DNA from: Enterococcus ureilyticus
GTDB lineage: Bacteria > Bacillota > Bacilli > Lactobacillales > Enterococcaceae
Length of the DNA: 64,000 bases
Assembly: GCF_001730315.1 (NCBI RefSeq)
Contig: NZ_MIKC01000040.1
Span: forward strand, 153,149 to 217,148
Direction: 5' to 3'
The translations under genes and the position numbers were made by a program. The notes beneath the pieces were generated by a model that saw nothing but the letters and a program-made list of their open reading frames with translations, was not told the DNA's origin and searched no databases. Positions 10,063 to 20,735 of this stretch are shown here, piece by piece. Within the stretch, counting starts at the first letter, position 1. Every line of letters starts with the position of its first letter.

Positions 10063-10506
10063 ATGAAACTTCATGAATTGAAACCTGCTGAAGGTTCACG
10101 CCAAGTACGTAACCGTGTTGGACGTGGTACTTCATCTGGTAATGGTAAAACTGCCGGCCGTGGACAAAAAGGGCAAAAAGCTCGTTCAGGCGGTGGTGTA
10201 AGACTTGGATTTGAAGGGGGTCAAACTCCATTATTCCGTCGTTTACCAAAACGCGGCTTCACGAACATCAACCGTAAAGATTATGCAGTCATCAACTTAG
10301 ATGTCTTAAATCGTTTCGAAGATGGAACTGAAGTTACACCTGCTGGATTGATCGAAGCTGGAATCGTGAAAAACGAAAAAGCTGGAATCAAAGTTCTTGC
10401 TAATGGTGAATTAACAACTAAAAAATTAACTGTGAAAGCAGCTAAATTCTCTAAAGCAGCAGAAGAAGCAATTGTTGCAGCTGGTGGATCAATCGAGGTG
10501 ATCTAA
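10063..10506 (+). CDS. rplO: 50S ribosomal protein L15
   Basis: A 147-residue L15 with the glycine- and arginine-rich N-terminal arm ([19 protein letters not shown]) that threads into 23S rRNA. The last base of its TAA is the first base of the secY ATG, so secY is probably translated by coupling. Confidence 0.97.
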   Translation: MKLHELKPAEGSRQVRNRVGRGTSSGNGKTAGRGQKGQKARSGGGVRLGFEGGQTPLFRRLPKRGFTNINRKDYAVINLDVLNRFEDGTEVTPAGLIEAGIVKNEKAGIKVLANGELTTKKLTVKAAKFSKAAEEAIVAAGGSIEVI

Positions 10507-11804
10507 TGTTTAAACTGTTAAAAGACGCTTTTAAAGTCAAAGACATTAGATCAAAAATTTTGTTTACTGTATTCATTCTTTTTGTATTTCGTTTAGGTGC
10601 GCATATAACTGTACCTGGCGTAAATGCAAAAGGATTGCAAGACTTAAGCAATTTACCATTTTTAAATATGTTGAATATGGTCAGTGGTAGTGCAATGCAA
10701 AACTTCTCTATCTTCTCGATGGGGGTTTCACCATACATTACAGCATCGATCATCATCCAATTATTACAAATGGATATCGTTCCAAAGTTTGTAGAATGGT
10801 CTAAGCAAGGTGAAGTTGGACGTAAGAAATTGAATCAAGCAACAAGATATCTAACGATTGTCTTGGGTATTGCTCAATCTATTGGGATTACTGCTGGATT
10901 TCAACAATTAAGTTCAGTTGGGATCGTAAAAAATCCGAATATCAGCACTTTTGTGATGATCTCTGTCATTTTAACTGGCGGAACAATGTTTGTTACTTGG
11001 TTAGGAGAACAGATTACTGAAAAAGGTATCGGTAATGGGGTTTCAATGATTATCTTCGCGGGGATTATTTCTCGTTTACCTGAAGGAATCAAAGAAATCA
11101 TTGACGATTACTTTATCAACATCGAATCTTCTAGAATTTGGCAATCTGTCATTTTTATTGTAATCTTGATTATTGCAATTTTAGCTGTTGTTACTTTGGT
11201 AACTTTTTTCCAGCAAGCAGAACGAAAAATTCCGATCCAATATACAAAACGTGTTTCAGGAGCGCCAACTAGTAGTTATTTACCATTAAAAGTAAATGCT
11301 GCCGGTGTTATCCCAGTTATTTTTGCCAGCTCGTTGATTGCAACGCCGAATGCTGTTTTACAGGCCTTTTCTAAGAGTTATGCTGGTGAAGGTTGGTATG
11401 ATGTAATGACACAAATTTTTAGTTACAATACCGTTCCAGGTGCGATTATTTATACTGTGCTGATCGTCGCTTTCACTTTCTTCTATGCGTTTGTTCAAGT
11501 TAACCCTGAGAAATTAGCGGAAAACTTACAAAAGCAAGGAAGCTATATTCCAAGTGTACGACCAGGTAAAGGAACAGAAGAATATATTTCTGGAATGTTA
11601 ATGAGACTAAGTGTTGTCGGTTCTATATTCCTAGGTTTAGTGGCATTACTGCCGATCATTGCACAAATGATTTGGAAGTTACCGCAATCTATTGGTCTAG
11701 GAGGAACGAGCTTACTGATTGTGATTGGTGTTGCTTTAGAAACAGCGAAACAATTAGAAGGTTTAATGTTGAAACGTCAATATGTTGGCTTTATCAATAA
11801 GTAG
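10506..11804 (+). CDS. secY: Protein translocase channel subunit SecY
   Basis: A 432-residue membrane protein with ten predicted transmembrane helices. The conserved cytoplasmic stretch GQQITEKGIGNG appears as GEQITEKGIGNG near residue 165-175. The long C5 loop region VNPEKLAENLQKQG contacts SecA and the ribosome. SecY with SecE and SecG forms the pore for protein export and membrane insertion. Its place at the end of the spc operon is standard. Confidence 0.97.
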   Translation: MFKLLKDAFKVKDIRSKILFTVFILFVFRLGAHITVPGVNAKGLQDLSNLPFLNMLNMVSGSAMQNFSIFSMGVSPYITASIIIQLLQMDIVPKFVEWSKQGEVGRKKLNQATRYLTIVLGIAQSIGITAGFQQLSSVGIVKNPNISTFVMISVILTGGTMFVTWLGEQITEKGIGNGVSMIIFAGIISRLPEGIKEIIDDYFINIESSRIWQSVIFIVILIIAILAVVTLVTFFQQAERKIPIQYTKRVSGAPTSSYLPLKVNAAGVIPVIFASSLIATPNAVLQAFSKSYAGEGWYDVMTQIFSYNTVPGAIIYTVLIVAFTFFYAFVQVNPEKLAENLQKQGSYIPSVRPGKGTEEYISGMLMRLSVVGSIFLGLVALLPIIAQMIWKLPQSIGLGGTSLLIVIGVALETAKQLEGLMLKRQYVGFINK

Positions 11805-12539
<735 letters not shown>

Positions 12540-12587
12540 TTGTTTGAATTGCCGCAAGCTTACCATTTGTGTTTGATTCAGATTCTC

Positions 12588-12616
12588 TTGCCAAATAGAA
12601 AAATTTATGATAGAAT
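12588..12616 (+). promoter_or_regulatory. Internal promoter ahead of infA
   Basis: TTGCCA at 12588-12593 and TAGAAT at 12611-12616 are spaced by 17 bases. It should give separate transcription of infA-rpmJ-rpsM-rpsK-rpoA-rplQ, with a leader of about 110 bases holding a hairpin near 12629-12648. Confidence 0.75.
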
Positions 12617-12733
12617 GTATCAGTCCGACTTCTACCTTTTTGTGGAAGTTTAATTGAAAATTCTAGGTGGGGGCTGAAGTTTCCGCCATTTTATCGTGTG
12701 AAAATGCGAAACAAGTACAAGGAGGTACTGTGC

Positions 12734-12952
12734 GTGGCTAAAGAAGATATGATTGAAGTCGAAGGTACAGTCGTCGAAACTTTGCCGAATGCAATGTTTA
12801 AAGTTGAACTAGAAAATGGACACCAAGTTCTTGCTACTGTTTCCGGTAAGATCCGTATGCACTATATTCGAATTTTACCTGGGGATAAAGTGACTGTAGA
12901 GTTATCTCCATATGATTTAACTCGTGGTCGAATCACTTATCGCTTTAAATAA
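12734..12952 (+). CDS. infA: Translation initiation factor IF-1
   Basis: A 72-residue S1-like OB-fold protein ([11 protein letters not shown]) that occupies the A site during initiation. The GTG at 12734 follows AAGGAGG; the longer in-frame reading from 12698 adds a tail that is not part of the family. Confidence 0.96.
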   Translation: MAKEDMIEVEGTVVETLPNAMFKVELENGHQVLATVSGKIRMHYIRILPGDKVTVELSPYDLTRGRITYRFK

Positions 12953-12984
12953 TTGTACTCCGTAAAATTCAGGGAGGTATTATC

Positions 12985-13101
12985 ATGAAAGTAAGACCAT
13001 CAGTAAAACCAATGTGTGAACATTGTAAAGTAATTCGCCGTAAAGGACGTGTTATGGTCATTTGCCCAGCAAATCCAAAACATAAACAACGTCAAGGATA
13101 A
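12985..13101 (+). CDS. rpmJ: 50S ribosomal protein L36, zinc form
   Basis: A 38-residue protein ([19 protein letters not shown]). Cys11, Cys14, Cys27 and His33 form the zinc site of the C+ type. A GGGAGG site lies eight bases before the ATG. Confidence 0.96.
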   Translation: MKVRPSVKPMCEHCKVIRRKGRVMVICPANPKHKQRQG

Positions 13102-13119
13102 TAGGAGGTGTAACGTAGA

Positions 13120-13485
13120 ATGGCTCGTATTGCAGGAGTAGACATCCCTCGTGATAAACGTGTAGTGATTTCCCTTACTTATATTTTTGGTATTGGTAAC
13201 ACTACTGCTAAAAAAGTTTTAGCAAACGTTGGCGTATCTGAAGATATTCGTGTTCGTGACTTAACAAACGAACAAACAGATGCTATCCGTGCGGAAATCG
13301 ATAAGTTAAAAATTGAAGGTGATCTTCGTCGTGAAGTGAACTTAAACATCAAACGTTTGATGGAAATCGGTTCATACCGTGGTATCCGTCACCGTCGTGG
13401 ATTACCAACTCGTGGACAAAACACGAAAAATAATGCACGTACTCGTAAAGGCCCAGCTCGTACTGTAGCAGGCAAGAAAAAATAA
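13120..13485 (+). CDS. rpsM: 30S ribosomal protein S13
   Basis: A 121-residue S13 ([14 protein letters not shown]). It contains a helix-two-turn-helix region, and a basic tail [16 protein letters not shown] that reaches the P-site tRNA. It pairs with S19 in the small-subunit head. A TAGGAGGTG site precedes the ATG. Confidence 0.97.
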   Translation: MARIAGVDIPRDKRVVISLTYIFGIGNTTAKKVLANVGVSEDIRVRDLTNEQTDAIRAEIDKLKIEGDLRREVNLNIKRLMEIGSYRGIRHRRGLPTRGQNTKNNARTRKGPARTVAGKKK

Positions 13486-13512
13486 TTCCTAAGTGAAGGA
13501 GGTTAGATCCTC

Positions 13513-13902
13513 ATGGCAGCAAAAAAAGTTAGTCGTAAACGCCGTGTGAAAAAGAATATAGAAACTGGGATTGCACATATCCATTCTACATTCAATAATA
13601 CAATTGTAATGATCACTGACAGTCATGGTAATGCATTAGCATGGTCATCTGCAGGTTCATTAGGTTTTAAAGGAAGCAAAAAATCAACACCGTTTGCAGC
13701 TCAAATGGCCGCAGAAGCTGCAACTAAAGCAGCACAAGAACACGGACTTAAAACTGTTGATGTAACAGTTAAAGGACCTGGTTCTGGACGTGAAGCAGCG
13801 ATTCGTTCATTGCAAGCAACAGGTTTAGAAGTGACTGCAATTCGTGACGTGACTCCAGTTCCTCATAATGGATGCCGCCCTCCAAAACGCCGTCGTGTTT
13901 AA
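13513..13902 (+). CDS. rpsK: 30S ribosomal protein S11
   Basis: A 129-residue S11 with the conserved end [12 protein letters not shown]. It lies on the platform near the E-site codon. The TAA stop is the first part of a 7-base hairpin (13901-13907 with 13911-13917). Confidence 0.97.
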   Translation: MAAKKVSRKRRVKKNIETGIAHIHSTFNNTIVMITDSHGNALAWSSAGSLGFKGSKKSTPFAAQMAAEAATKAAQEHGLKTVDVTVKGPGSGREAAIRSLQATGLEVTAIRDVTPVPHNGCRPPKRRRV

Positions 13903-13982
13903 TGAGTGCCACTCATTCTGAGTTTGAATTAAGAACGTCATTGAACAAGACACTTTTCGTTTTGAAAGGGGTATAGATAAGA

Positions 13983-14921
13983 ATGATTGAATTTGAAAAA
14001 ACAAGAATCGAAAAAATTGATGAGAATAGAGATTATGGCAAGTTCGTCGTTGAACCACTGGAAAGAGGTTACGGGACTACTTTAGGCAATTCTCTACGTC
14101 GTATTTTATTATCTTCTCTACCAGGAGCTGCTATTACCAATATTCAAATCGATGGTGTGTTGCATGAATTCTCTACCATTAAAGGTGTAAGAGAAGACGT
14201 AACTCAAATTATTTTGAATATTAAAGGCTTAGCATTAAAGCTTTATGCAGAAGAAGAAAAAACCCTTGAGATCGATATTACAGGACCTGCTACAGTAACT
14301 GCTGGCGATATCATCGTCGACAGCGATGTTGAGATCTTGAATAAAGATTTAATTATCTGTAGTGTCTCTGAAGGAGCTACTTTCCATGCTCGCTTAACAG
14401 TGAAACCTGGTCGTGGCTATGTTCAAGCAGACGAAAACAAAAAGGAAGATATGCCAATTGGTGTTCTCCCAGTTGATTCCATCTATACGCCAGTTCGCCG
14501 TGTGAACTACCAAGTAGAAAACACTCGTGTTGGTCGTCGTGATGACTTCGACAAATTAACAATGGAAATATGGACTGATGGTTCAATCATTCCTCAAGAA
14601 GCCCTTAGCTTAGCTGCTAAGATTATGACGGAGCATTTAGACATCTTTGTTAACCTTACTGATGAAGCGAAAAACGCTGAAATCATGGTTGAAAAAGAAG
14701 AAACACAAAAAGAAAAAATGCTAGAAATGACCATCGAAGAACTAGACTTGTCTGTTCGTTCATATAACTGTTTAAAACGTGCAGGTATTAATACTGTACA
14801 GGAACTTACAAATAAATCTGAACCAGAAATGATCAAAGTACGTAATTTAGGTCGTAAATCTCTTGAAGAGGTTAAACTAAAACTACATGATTTAGGTTTA
14901 GGCTTACGTAAAGACGATTAA
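13983..14921 (+). CDS. rpoA: RNA polymerase alpha subunit
   Basis: A 312-residue alpha subunit. The N-terminal domain (1 to about 230) with [19 protein letters not shown] dimerises and starts core assembly. The C-terminal domain (about 245-312), with the helix-hairpin-helix stretch [11 protein letters not shown] present as [11 protein letters not shown], contacts UP-element DNA and activators. An AAAGGGG site precedes the ATG. Confidence 0.97.
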   Translation: MIEFEKTRIEKIDENRDYGKFVVEPLERGYGTTLGNSLRRILLSSLPGAAITNIQIDGVLHEFSTIKGVREDVTQIILNIKGLALKLYAEEEKTLEIDITGPATVTAGDIIVDSDVEILNKDLIICSVSEGATFHARLTVKPGRGYVQADENKKEDMPIGVLPVDSIYTPVRRVNYQVENTRVGRRDDFDKLTMEIWTDGSIIPQEALSLAAKIMTEHLDIFVNLTDEAKNAEIMVEKEETQKEKMLEMTIEELDLSVRSYNCLKRAGINTVQELTNKSEPEMIKVRNLGRKSLEEVKLKLHDLGLGLRKDD

Positions 14922-14948
14922 TACTTTTTACGAAGGAGGAAAACCAAC

Positions 14949-15332
14949 GTGGGTTATCGTAAATTAGGACGCACATCAAGCCAACGTAAGGCAATGCTGC
15001 GTGACTTAACTACTGATTTAATTATCAATGAACGTATCGTTACGACTGAGTCTCGTGCGAAAGAAATTCGTTCAACTACAGAAAAAATGATTACTTTAGG
15101 CAAACGTGGCGATCTTCATGCTCGTCGTCAAGCAGCTACTTTTGTACGCAATGAAGTTGCTAGCGTTCGTGAAGAAGACGAAAAAATCGTTGTTGAATCA
15201 GCTTTACAAAAGTTATTCAATGACCTTGCACCTCGTTATGCTGAACGCCAAGGTGGTTACACTCGTATCTTGAAGACAGAACCAAGACGCGGAGATGCAG
15301 CACCAATGGTAATTATTGAATTTGTTAAATAA
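14949..15332 (+). CDS. rplQ: 50S ribosomal protein L17
   Basis: A 127-residue L17 starting at GTG ([20 protein letters not shown]) after GAAGGAGG. It lies at the tunnel exit side of the large subunit. It ends the ribosomal cluster. Confidence 0.97.
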   Translation: MGYRKLGRTSSQRKAMLRDLTTDLIINERIVTTESRAKEIRSTTEKMITLGKRGDLHARRQAATFVRNEVASVREEDEKIVVESALQKLFNDLAPRYAERQGGYTRILKTEPRRGDAAPMVIIEFVK

Positions 15333-15369
15333 TCAAACTATACCGTCACTTTATAGATGATTCTTTTAG

Positions 15370-15455
15370 AGTGTTATGATGTTGGAGGCGACTCCTAGTC
15401 TAGCTCAACGCTTTCCCTGTCGAACTTGGTTTGACAGGGAAGCACTCATCATAGT
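15370..15455 (+). ncRNA. L17 downstream element-like structured 3' UTR
   Basis: A three-way folded element follows rplQ. An outer stem pairs 15375-15381 with 15447-15453. One inner arm pairs 15381-15388 with 15392-15409 through GTTG/CAAC and GGAG/CTCC closed by a GCGA tetraloop. A second arm pairs TTCCCTGTC (15413-15421) with its exact complement (15433-15441). Position and branching fit the L17DE motif, a conserved RNA known from computational work just after rplQ. The match is from memory, not from a covariance search. Confidence 0.65.
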
Positions 15456-15474
15456 ATAAGGTGTATTTTTTTGT

Positions 15475-15500
15475 CCTGAGAATTTTTCTCAGGTTTTTTT
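15475..15500 (+). terminator. Terminator of the S10-spc-alpha cluster
   Basis: A perfect 8-base stem (15475-15482 with 15486-15493), a 3-base loop and seven T. Confidence 0.9.
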
Positions 15501-15537
15501 GTGTTTAAACGATAGATTTTTTATTTTTGTTATTTTA

Positions 15538-15566
15538 TTGCATCCCGATGCAAAGTTTAGTATACT
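15538..15566 (+). promoter_or_regulatory. Promoter with an overlapping palindrome ahead of the membrane protein gene
   Basis: TTGCAT at 15538-15543 and TATACT at 15561-15566 are 17 bases apart. The -35 box is the left arm of a perfect 7-2-7 inverted repeat (15538-15553), a plausible repressor site because a bound protein would block polymerase. Confidence 0.75.
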
Positions 15567-15621
15567 TTCATTAGTCGGAATTTTCTGACAAAACACTAGG
15601 AGTTTCAAAAGGGGGAGTAAT

Positions 15622-16824
15622 ATGGCACAAATGACCGCGTTCACGTTATTGGTGGGCATCTTGTATATTGGAGATGTTGTTTCAAGTAAAACAAAAGCAT
15701 GGATTTCATCTGTTTTTGTTTGTGCAGTATTATTTGTTATTGGTTACTGGACTTTTTTTCCAGAAAATATTGTTGAAATCGCTGGAATACCACCAGTCGT
15801 CGCTACTTTATTGATGTATTTACTGATTACGAATATGGGAACTTTATTATCTGTTAAAGAGCTAGTAAACCAATGGAAAACCATTGTGATCACACTTTCA
15901 GGAATTTTAGGCATCGTTGTTTTATTATTAACCGCAGGTTCAGTTGTTTTTGATTTTAAAACAGTTTTAGTAGCCGTTCCTCCACTAGTAGGAGGCGTTG
16001 TTTCATCTTTGATTATGTCAGAAGCAGCCCAAACTGCCGGCTTGACATCATTATCAGTATTGGCTATTTTGATTTATGTAATGCAAGGCTTTGCCGGGTA
16101 TCCTTTAACGTCCATCATGTTGAAGAAAGAAGGCAAGCGAATGCTTGAAAAATACCGTAGTGGTGAATGGGTTCCAACGCATGAACAAGAAACAAGCGAG
16201 AGCTCAGAGAGTGATGAAGATCTTCCCAAATTGTTTAAAGGCATTCCCAAAAAATATCATACGGATTATTCACGGATCTTTCGTTTAGCAATTGTGGCTA
16301 CATTGGCTTATTATGTCTCAGTGTGGTGTGCGCCCTTTCTATCGATCAGTCCGTTTGTATTATGTTTATTTTTCGGTGTTGTCGCCTCATCGTTAGGTTT
16401 TTTAGAAAAGCAACCGTTGAAAAAAGCGAATAGTTTTGGTTTTGCAATTTTAGGATTAATGTTATTTATCTTTGATGGATTAAAAAAAGCGACACCAGAG
16501 ATGCTAGAAGAATTATTCTTACCCATGGTCGGGATCATCATTATTGGGGTGATCGGCATGTATATCTTTTCAGCAATCGTAGGAAAATTATTAGGTGTTA
16601 GTAAAGAAATGGCATTTGCTGTGTCATTGACAGCCTTATATGGCTTTCCTGCAGATTACATTATTACCAATGAAGTCATTCAGTCATTAACTGAAGATAA
16701 AAAGGAAAAAGAAGCATTGACCAGTCATATGATGCCGCCAATGTTAGTTGCAGGATTTATAACCGTTACGATCGTGTCAGTTGTCCTTGCCGGGATCTTT
16801 TCAAGTATTTTATTGAGTTTATAG
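15622..16824 (+). CDS. Polytopic membrane protein paired with an M20 amidohydrolase, probable transporter
   Basis: A 400-residue protein with about ten hydrophobic segments, a hydrophilic acidic loop near residues 180-215 (with a SESSESDEDLP stretch), and a glycine-rich segment PPLVGGVVSSLIMSEAAQTAG near 115-135 that resembles the pore loops of ion-coupled carboxylate carriers. I do not recognise a characterised family with certainty; it may belong to an uncharacterised DUF of Firmicute membrane proteins (DUF3100 is one candidate). The start ATG follows GGGGGAG. The next gene begins 15 bases later, so the pair probably imports and cleaves an acylated amino acid or peptide; that role is inferred from the neighbour. 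Confidence 0.65.
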   Translation: MAQMTAFTLLVGILYIGDVVSSKTKAWISSVFVCAVLFVIGYWTFFPENIVEIAGIPPVVATLLMYLLITNMGTLLSVKELVNQWKTIVITLSGILGIVVLLLTAGSVVFDFKTVLVAVPPLVGGVVSSLIMSEAAQTAGLTSLSVLAILIYVMQGFAGYPLTSIMLKKEGKRMLEKYRSGEWVPTHEQETSESSESDEDLPKLFKGIPKKYHTDYSRIFRLAIVATLAYYVSVWCAPFLSISPFVLCLFFGVVASSLGFLEKQPLKKANSFGFAILGLMLFIFDGLKKATPEMLEELFLPMVGIIIIGVIGMYIFSAIVGKLLGVSKEMAFAVSLTALYGFPADYIITNEVIQSLTEDKKEKEALTSHMMPPMLVAGFITVTIVSVVLAGIFSSILLSL

Positions 16825-16839
16825 AAATGAGGGAATAAA

Positions 16840-18009
16840 ATGAACGAATTAAAAGCGTTGGTTCAAAAGTATAAAGAAGAAATGATCGATTTTAGAAGAG
16901 ATTTACATCAACATCCAGAATTGCAATTTGAAGAATTTAGAACAACTGAAAAAGTTGCTGAAACATTAGATAAAATTGGAATTCCCTATCGTAAGACTGA
17001 ACCTACAGGAATTATTGCAGAACTAGTTGGCGGTCAACCTGGAAAAACAGTGGCTTTGCGAGCAGATATGGATGCTTTACCTGTACAAGAATTGTCAGAA
17101 GGAATTTCTTACAAATCCTTAGAAGATGGCAAAATGCATGCCTGTGGTCACGATGCACATACGGCAATGCTTTTGACTGCAGCGAAAGCATTAAAAGAAG
17201 TGCAGCCAAAAATCAAAGGAACAGTTCGGTTTATTTTTCAGCCTTCAGAGGAAAATGCCCTAGGAGCTAAAGCTATGGTCGCTCAAGGAGCAGTGGAAGG
17301 TGTGGACGATGTTTTTGGGATGCATATCTGGTCACAAATGCTTTCTGGAACAGCTTCTTGTGTTGTCGGCTCATCATTTGCTTCAGCGGATATTTTTTCA
17401 ATTGATTTCAAAGGACGCGGTGGACATGGCGCAATGCCGGATGCTTGTATAGATGCTGCTGTAATGGCTTCTTCTTTTGTGATGAATGTACAGACAGTGG
17501 TTTCCAGAGAAACTAATCCGCTAGATCCTGTTGTCGTAACAGTAGGAAAAATGGATGTAGGGACTCGTTTTAATGTAATTGCTGAAAATGCTCGTTTAGA
17601 GGGGACTGTACGTTGTTTTAGCATTGAGACGCGTGATCGTGTGGAAAAAGCACTAAAACGCTATGCAGAGCAAACTGCGGCGATGTACGGAGGCACAGCT
17701 GTCATTGATTATGATCATGGAACGATTCCAGTGGTCAATGATGAAGAAGATGCATTATTTGCTCAAAGTATTATCGCCGAAAACTTTGGTGAAGCTGCAC
17801 TAATCCAAGAACCACCGACTACTGGTGGAGAGGATTTTAGTTACTTCACTGAAAATACACCAGGATGTTTTGCCTTAGTTGGTTGTGGAAATCCAGAAAA
17901 AGACACCCAATGGGCCCATCATCATGGTCGTTTTAATGTTGATGAAGATGCGATGGAGATTGGCGCAGAATTGTATGCGCAATATGCTTTTGAATATTTA
18001 AATAAATAG
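16840..18009 (+). CDS. M20 family amidohydrolase (N-acyl amino acid / hippurate hydrolase type)
   Basis: A 389-residue zinc-dependent hydrolase. Key features are CGHDAH near residues 104-109 (Cys and His metal ligands typical of the aminoacylase/hippurate hydrolase branch), the catalytic PSEEN near 138-142, the dimerisation-domain GRGGHGAMP near 190-198 and GGEDFSYF near 330-337. Such enzymes remove acyl groups from amino acids or split small amides in the cytoplasm. Substrate is unknown. It shares an operon with the membrane protein before it and ends at a terminator. Confidence 0.88.
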   Translation: MNELKALVQKYKEEMIDFRRDLHQHPELQFEEFRTTEKVAETLDKIGIPYRKTEPTGIIAELVGGQPGKTVALRADMDALPVQELSEGISYKSLEDGKMHACGHDAHTAMLLTAAKALKEVQPKIKGTVRFIFQPSEENALGAKAMVAQGAVEGVDDVFGMHIWSQMLSGTASCVVGSSFASADIFSIDFKGRGGHGAMPDACIDAAVMASSFVMNVQTVVSRETNPLDPVVVTVGKMDVGTRFNVIAENARLEGTVRCFSIETRDRVEKALKRYAEQTAAMYGGTAVIDYDHGTIPVVNDEEDALFAQSIIAENFGEAALIQEPPTTGGEDFSYFTENTPGCFALVGCGNPEKDTQWAHHHGRFNVDEDAMEIGAELYAQYAFEYLNK

Positions 18010-18026
18010 TCAATGAGTTGACGTAC

Positions 18027-18071
18027 AAGGATAGAAAAGACTGATTTTTAGTTTTTCTATCCTTATTTGTT
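18027..18071 (+). terminator. Terminator after the M20 amidohydrolase
   Basis: A 12-base stem (18027-18038 with 18053-18064) followed by a short T-rich stretch. Confidence 0.75.
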
Positions 18072-18122
18072 TAGTTGCACAAAAAATAATCGTTAAAAAA
18101 ATACTGTCTTGACAGATATGAA

Positions 18123-18152
18123 TTCACATATTAGCCCTTAATTTGTTATAAT
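18123..18152 (+). promoter_or_regulatory. Promoter of the ecfA1-ecfA2-ecfT-truA operon
   Basis: TTCACA at 18123-18128 and a perfect TATAAT at 18147-18152, spaced 18 bases. A TTGACA at 18109 is too far from this -10 box and is not used. Confidence 0.65.
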
Positions 18153-18237
18153 AGAAAATAGTGCAAAGAAAAGATGATTGAAAAAACACTGATTTTTTGT
18201 TAGTGTTAGTAAGACTAAATAATTGAGGGAGTACGCG

Positions 18238-19077
18238 ATGCAACCGATAATTGAATTAAAAAATATCGATTTTAACTATCAACCTGAAGATGCTTCTCCC
18301 GCTTTGAAAGATGTATCTTTTTCCATCCAACAAGGTGAGTGGATTGCGATTATTGGGCACAATGGGTCAGGAAAATCAACATTGGCAAAAACGATCAATG
18401 GGCTATTATTACCTGCTTCTGGCACAATTAACGTCGGTGGTAAAGAATTAAATGAAACGAATGTCTGGGATATTCGCAAAATGGTCGGAATGGTCTTTCA
18501 AAATCCAGATAACCAATTTGTCGGCTCAACAGTAGAAGATGATGTTGCCTTTGGCTTAGAAAATCAAGGAATTCTTCGTGAAGAAATGGTTTTAAGAGTC
18601 AAAGATGCTTTAGAAAAAGTACGCATGGCCTCTTTTGCGACACGTGAACCTGCTAGGTTATCAGGAGGACAAAAGCAACGTGTAGCAATTGCAGGTGTAG
18701 TTGCTTTACGTCCTGATATTATTATTCTAGATGAAGCGACTAGTATGTTGGATCCTGAAGGTCGTGATGAAGTGATAGCGACGATCAAAAAAATCAAAGA
18801 AGAAAGTAATTTGACTGTGATTTCAATTACGCATGATATTGATGAAGCAGCTAATGCTAATCGAATTTTAGTAATGAAACAAGGAAAGTTAGTCAGCGAA
18901 GGGACACCTGAGAAGATTTTCTCTGCTGGAACTGAATTGATCCAGATGGGCTTAGACCTACCATTTCCAGAAAAATTAAAAATTGCCTTAAAGCAACGTG
19001 GAGTCGATGTACCAAACGAATACTTGACTGAAGAAAGGATGGTGGATTGGTTATGGACATCCGTTTTGAACAAGTAG
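18238..19077 (+). CDS. ecfA1: Energy-coupling factor transporter ATPase EcfA1
   Basis: A 279-residue ABC ATPase: Walker [10 protein letters not shown] near residue 38-46, Q-loop [10 protein letters not shown], signature [13 protein letters not shown], Walker [14 protein letters not shown]. With EcfA2 and EcfT it energises many exchangeable S-components that bind vitamins or metals. ATG 18238 is chosen, eight bases after GAGGGA; an in-frame TTG at 18223 overlaps that site. The classic ribosomal-neighbour position in Firmicutes supports the group II ECF assignment. Confidence 0.95.
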   Translation: MQPIIELKNIDFNYQPEDASPALKDVSFSIQQGEWIAIIGHNGSGKSTLAKTINGLLLPASGTINVGGKELNETNVWDIRKMVGMVFQNPDNQFVGSTVEDDVAFGLENQGILREEMVLRVKDALEKVRMASFATREPARLSGGQKQRVAIAGVVALRPDIIILDEATSMLDPEGRDEVIATIKKIKEESNLTVISITHDIDEAANANRILVMKQGKLVSEGTPEKIFSAGTELIQMGLDLPFPEKLKIALKQRGVDVPNEYLTEERMVDWLWTSVLNK

Positions 19078-19922
19078 ATTTTACCTACCAACCTAACACA
19101 CCCTTCGAACAGCGAGCATTATTCGATTTAAATTTAACATTAGAAGACGGTTCTTATACTGCAATCGTAGGGCATACTGGTAGTGGAAAATCAACCTTAC
19201 TACAGCATTTAAATGCCTTGGTAAAACCGACAAAAGGGACTGTGACGATCGGTGATCGAACGATTGTACCTGAGACAAATAATAAAAATTTAAAACCGAT
19301 ACGTAAAAAAGTCGGTATTGTTTTTCAGTTTCCAGAAGCTCAATTATTCGAAGAAACAGTGGCGAAAGATATCGCTTTTGGGCCTAAGAATTTTGGTGTG
19401 GCAGGAGAAGAAGCTGCAAGATTAGCGGCTGAAATGCTTGATTTAGTTGGACTGGACGCTAGTTTTTTAGACCGTTCTCCTTTTGAACTTTCTGGTGGTC
19501 AGATGCGACGTGTGGCAATTGCTGGTGTTTTAGCGATGGAGCCAGAAGTACTCGTTTTGGATGAACCGACAGCTGGACTTGATCCGCAAGGACGTAAAGA
19601 AATGATGGAGATGTTTCAGCGTTTGCATGAAGAACGTGGCATGACAATCGTTTTAGTGACGCATTTAATGGATGATGTAGCTAACTACGCAGACCATGTC
19701 TTAGTATTAGAAAAAGGCAGAATCGTGAAGGCAGGTGCACCTCAAGAGGTCTTTCAAGATATCGACTGGTTGAAAGAAAAACAATTAGGCGTACCAACAG
19801 CTGCAACTTTTGCAGAGAAATTAATTGCCAAAGGGCTCTCTTTTGAAGACTTACCTCTGACGGCAGAAACACTGGCTGATGATTTATTAAAGGGCATGAA
19901 AAAGGCTGGTGAAGACGGATGA
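19053..19922 (+). CDS. ecfA2: Energy-coupling factor transporter ATPase EcfA2
   Basis: A 289-residue partner ATPase with [35 protein letters not shown] and [13 protein letters not shown]. The ATG at 19053 lies 25 bases inside the end of ecfA1, suggesting coupled synthesis of the heterodimer. Confidence 0.95.
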   Translation: MDIRFEQVDFTYQPNTPFEQRALFDLNLTLEDGSYTAIVGHTGSGKSTLLQHLNALVKPTKGTVTIGDRTIVPETNNKNLKPIRKKVGIVFQFPEAQLFEETVAKDIAFGPKNFGVAGEEAARLAAEMLDLVGLDASFLDRSPFELSGGQMRRVAIAGVLAMEPEVLVLDEPTAGLDPQGRKEMMEMFQRLHEERGMTIVLVTHLMDDVANYADHVLVLEKGRIVKAGAPQEVFQDIDWLKEKQLGVPTAATFAEKLIAKGLSFEDLPLTAETLADDLLKGMKKAGEDG

Positions 19923-20716
19923 TGAATAAATTGATTTTTGGTCGCTATATTCCAGGAGATTCTTTTATTCATAGGATGGACCCACGCGCAAAATTGATTG
20001 CTAGCTTTTATTTTATTGGGATCATCTTTTTGGCGAACAATTGGCAGACATATGGTATTTTAGCTATTTTTACATTATTTGCAATTTTTCTATCCAAAGT
20101 GAATATCCGTTTCTTTATTCGAGGAATCAAACCGCTGATTTGGTTGATTCTGTTCACGGTTGCGTTACAGATGTTGTTTACCCAAGGAGGAGAAGTTTAC
20201 TTTAAGTGGGGAATTTTTACAATCACTGAATTTGGTGTGACCAACGGATTATTTATTTTCTGTCGGTTTGTGTTGATTATCTTTATGTCTACATTACTTA
20301 CATTGACAACACCGCCTCTGGACCTCTCAGATGCAATCGAATATTTATTGCGTCCATTAAAGGTAGTTCGTTTTCCTGTGCATGAAGTGTCATTGATGTT
20401 ATCGATCGCGTTGCGTTTTGTGCCAACTTTGATGGATGAAACAGAGAAGATCATGAATGCACAACGGGCTCGTGGAGTGGATTTTGGCGAAGGGAACCTG
20501 ATTCAAAAAATGAAAGCTGTGGTACCGCTGTTGATTCCGTTATTTGTGAGTAGTTTTAATCGAGCAGAAGATTTAGCAACTGCGATGGAAGCACGTGGCT
20601 ACCAAGGTGGGGACGGCCGGACAAAATATCGGATTCTTCATTGGCAGGTAACAGATACAGCTGTTATGTTGGTATTTGCAGTCTTAACTGTAATGCTGAT
20701 TTTTATGAGAAGTTAG
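19919..20716 (+). CDS. ecfT: Energy-coupling factor transmembrane protein EcfT
   Basis: A 265-residue membrane protein with five or so hydrophobic helices and the two coupling motifs ARG near residues 181-183 (QRARGVDF) and 220-222 (MEARGYQG) that dock on the ATPases. It overlaps ecfA2 by four bases (ATGA). Confidence 0.95.
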   Translation: MMNKLIFGRYIPGDSFIHRMDPRAKLIASFYFIGIIFLANNWQTYGILAIFTLFAIFLSKVNIRFFIRGIKPLIWLILFTVALQMLFTQGGEVYFKWGIFTITEFGVTNGLFIFCRFVLIIFMSTLLTLTTPPLDLSDAIEYLLRPLKVVRFPVHEVSLMLSIALRFVPTLMDETEKIMNAQRARGVDFGEGNLIQKMKAVVPLLIPLFVSSFNRAEDLATAMEARGYQGGDGRTKYRILHWQVTDTAVMLVFAVLTVMLIFMRS

Positions 20717-20735
20717 AAGTAAAGGTGGAAAAGAA

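Noticed and set aside
18109..18114. TTGACA hexamer as the -35 box of ecfA1
   Set aside because: It is 32 bases from the TATAAT, much too far for one promoter.
19047..19055. Earlier TTG start for ecfA2
   Set aside because: The ATG at 19053 gives the usual family start MDIRF, so the TTG is not needed.
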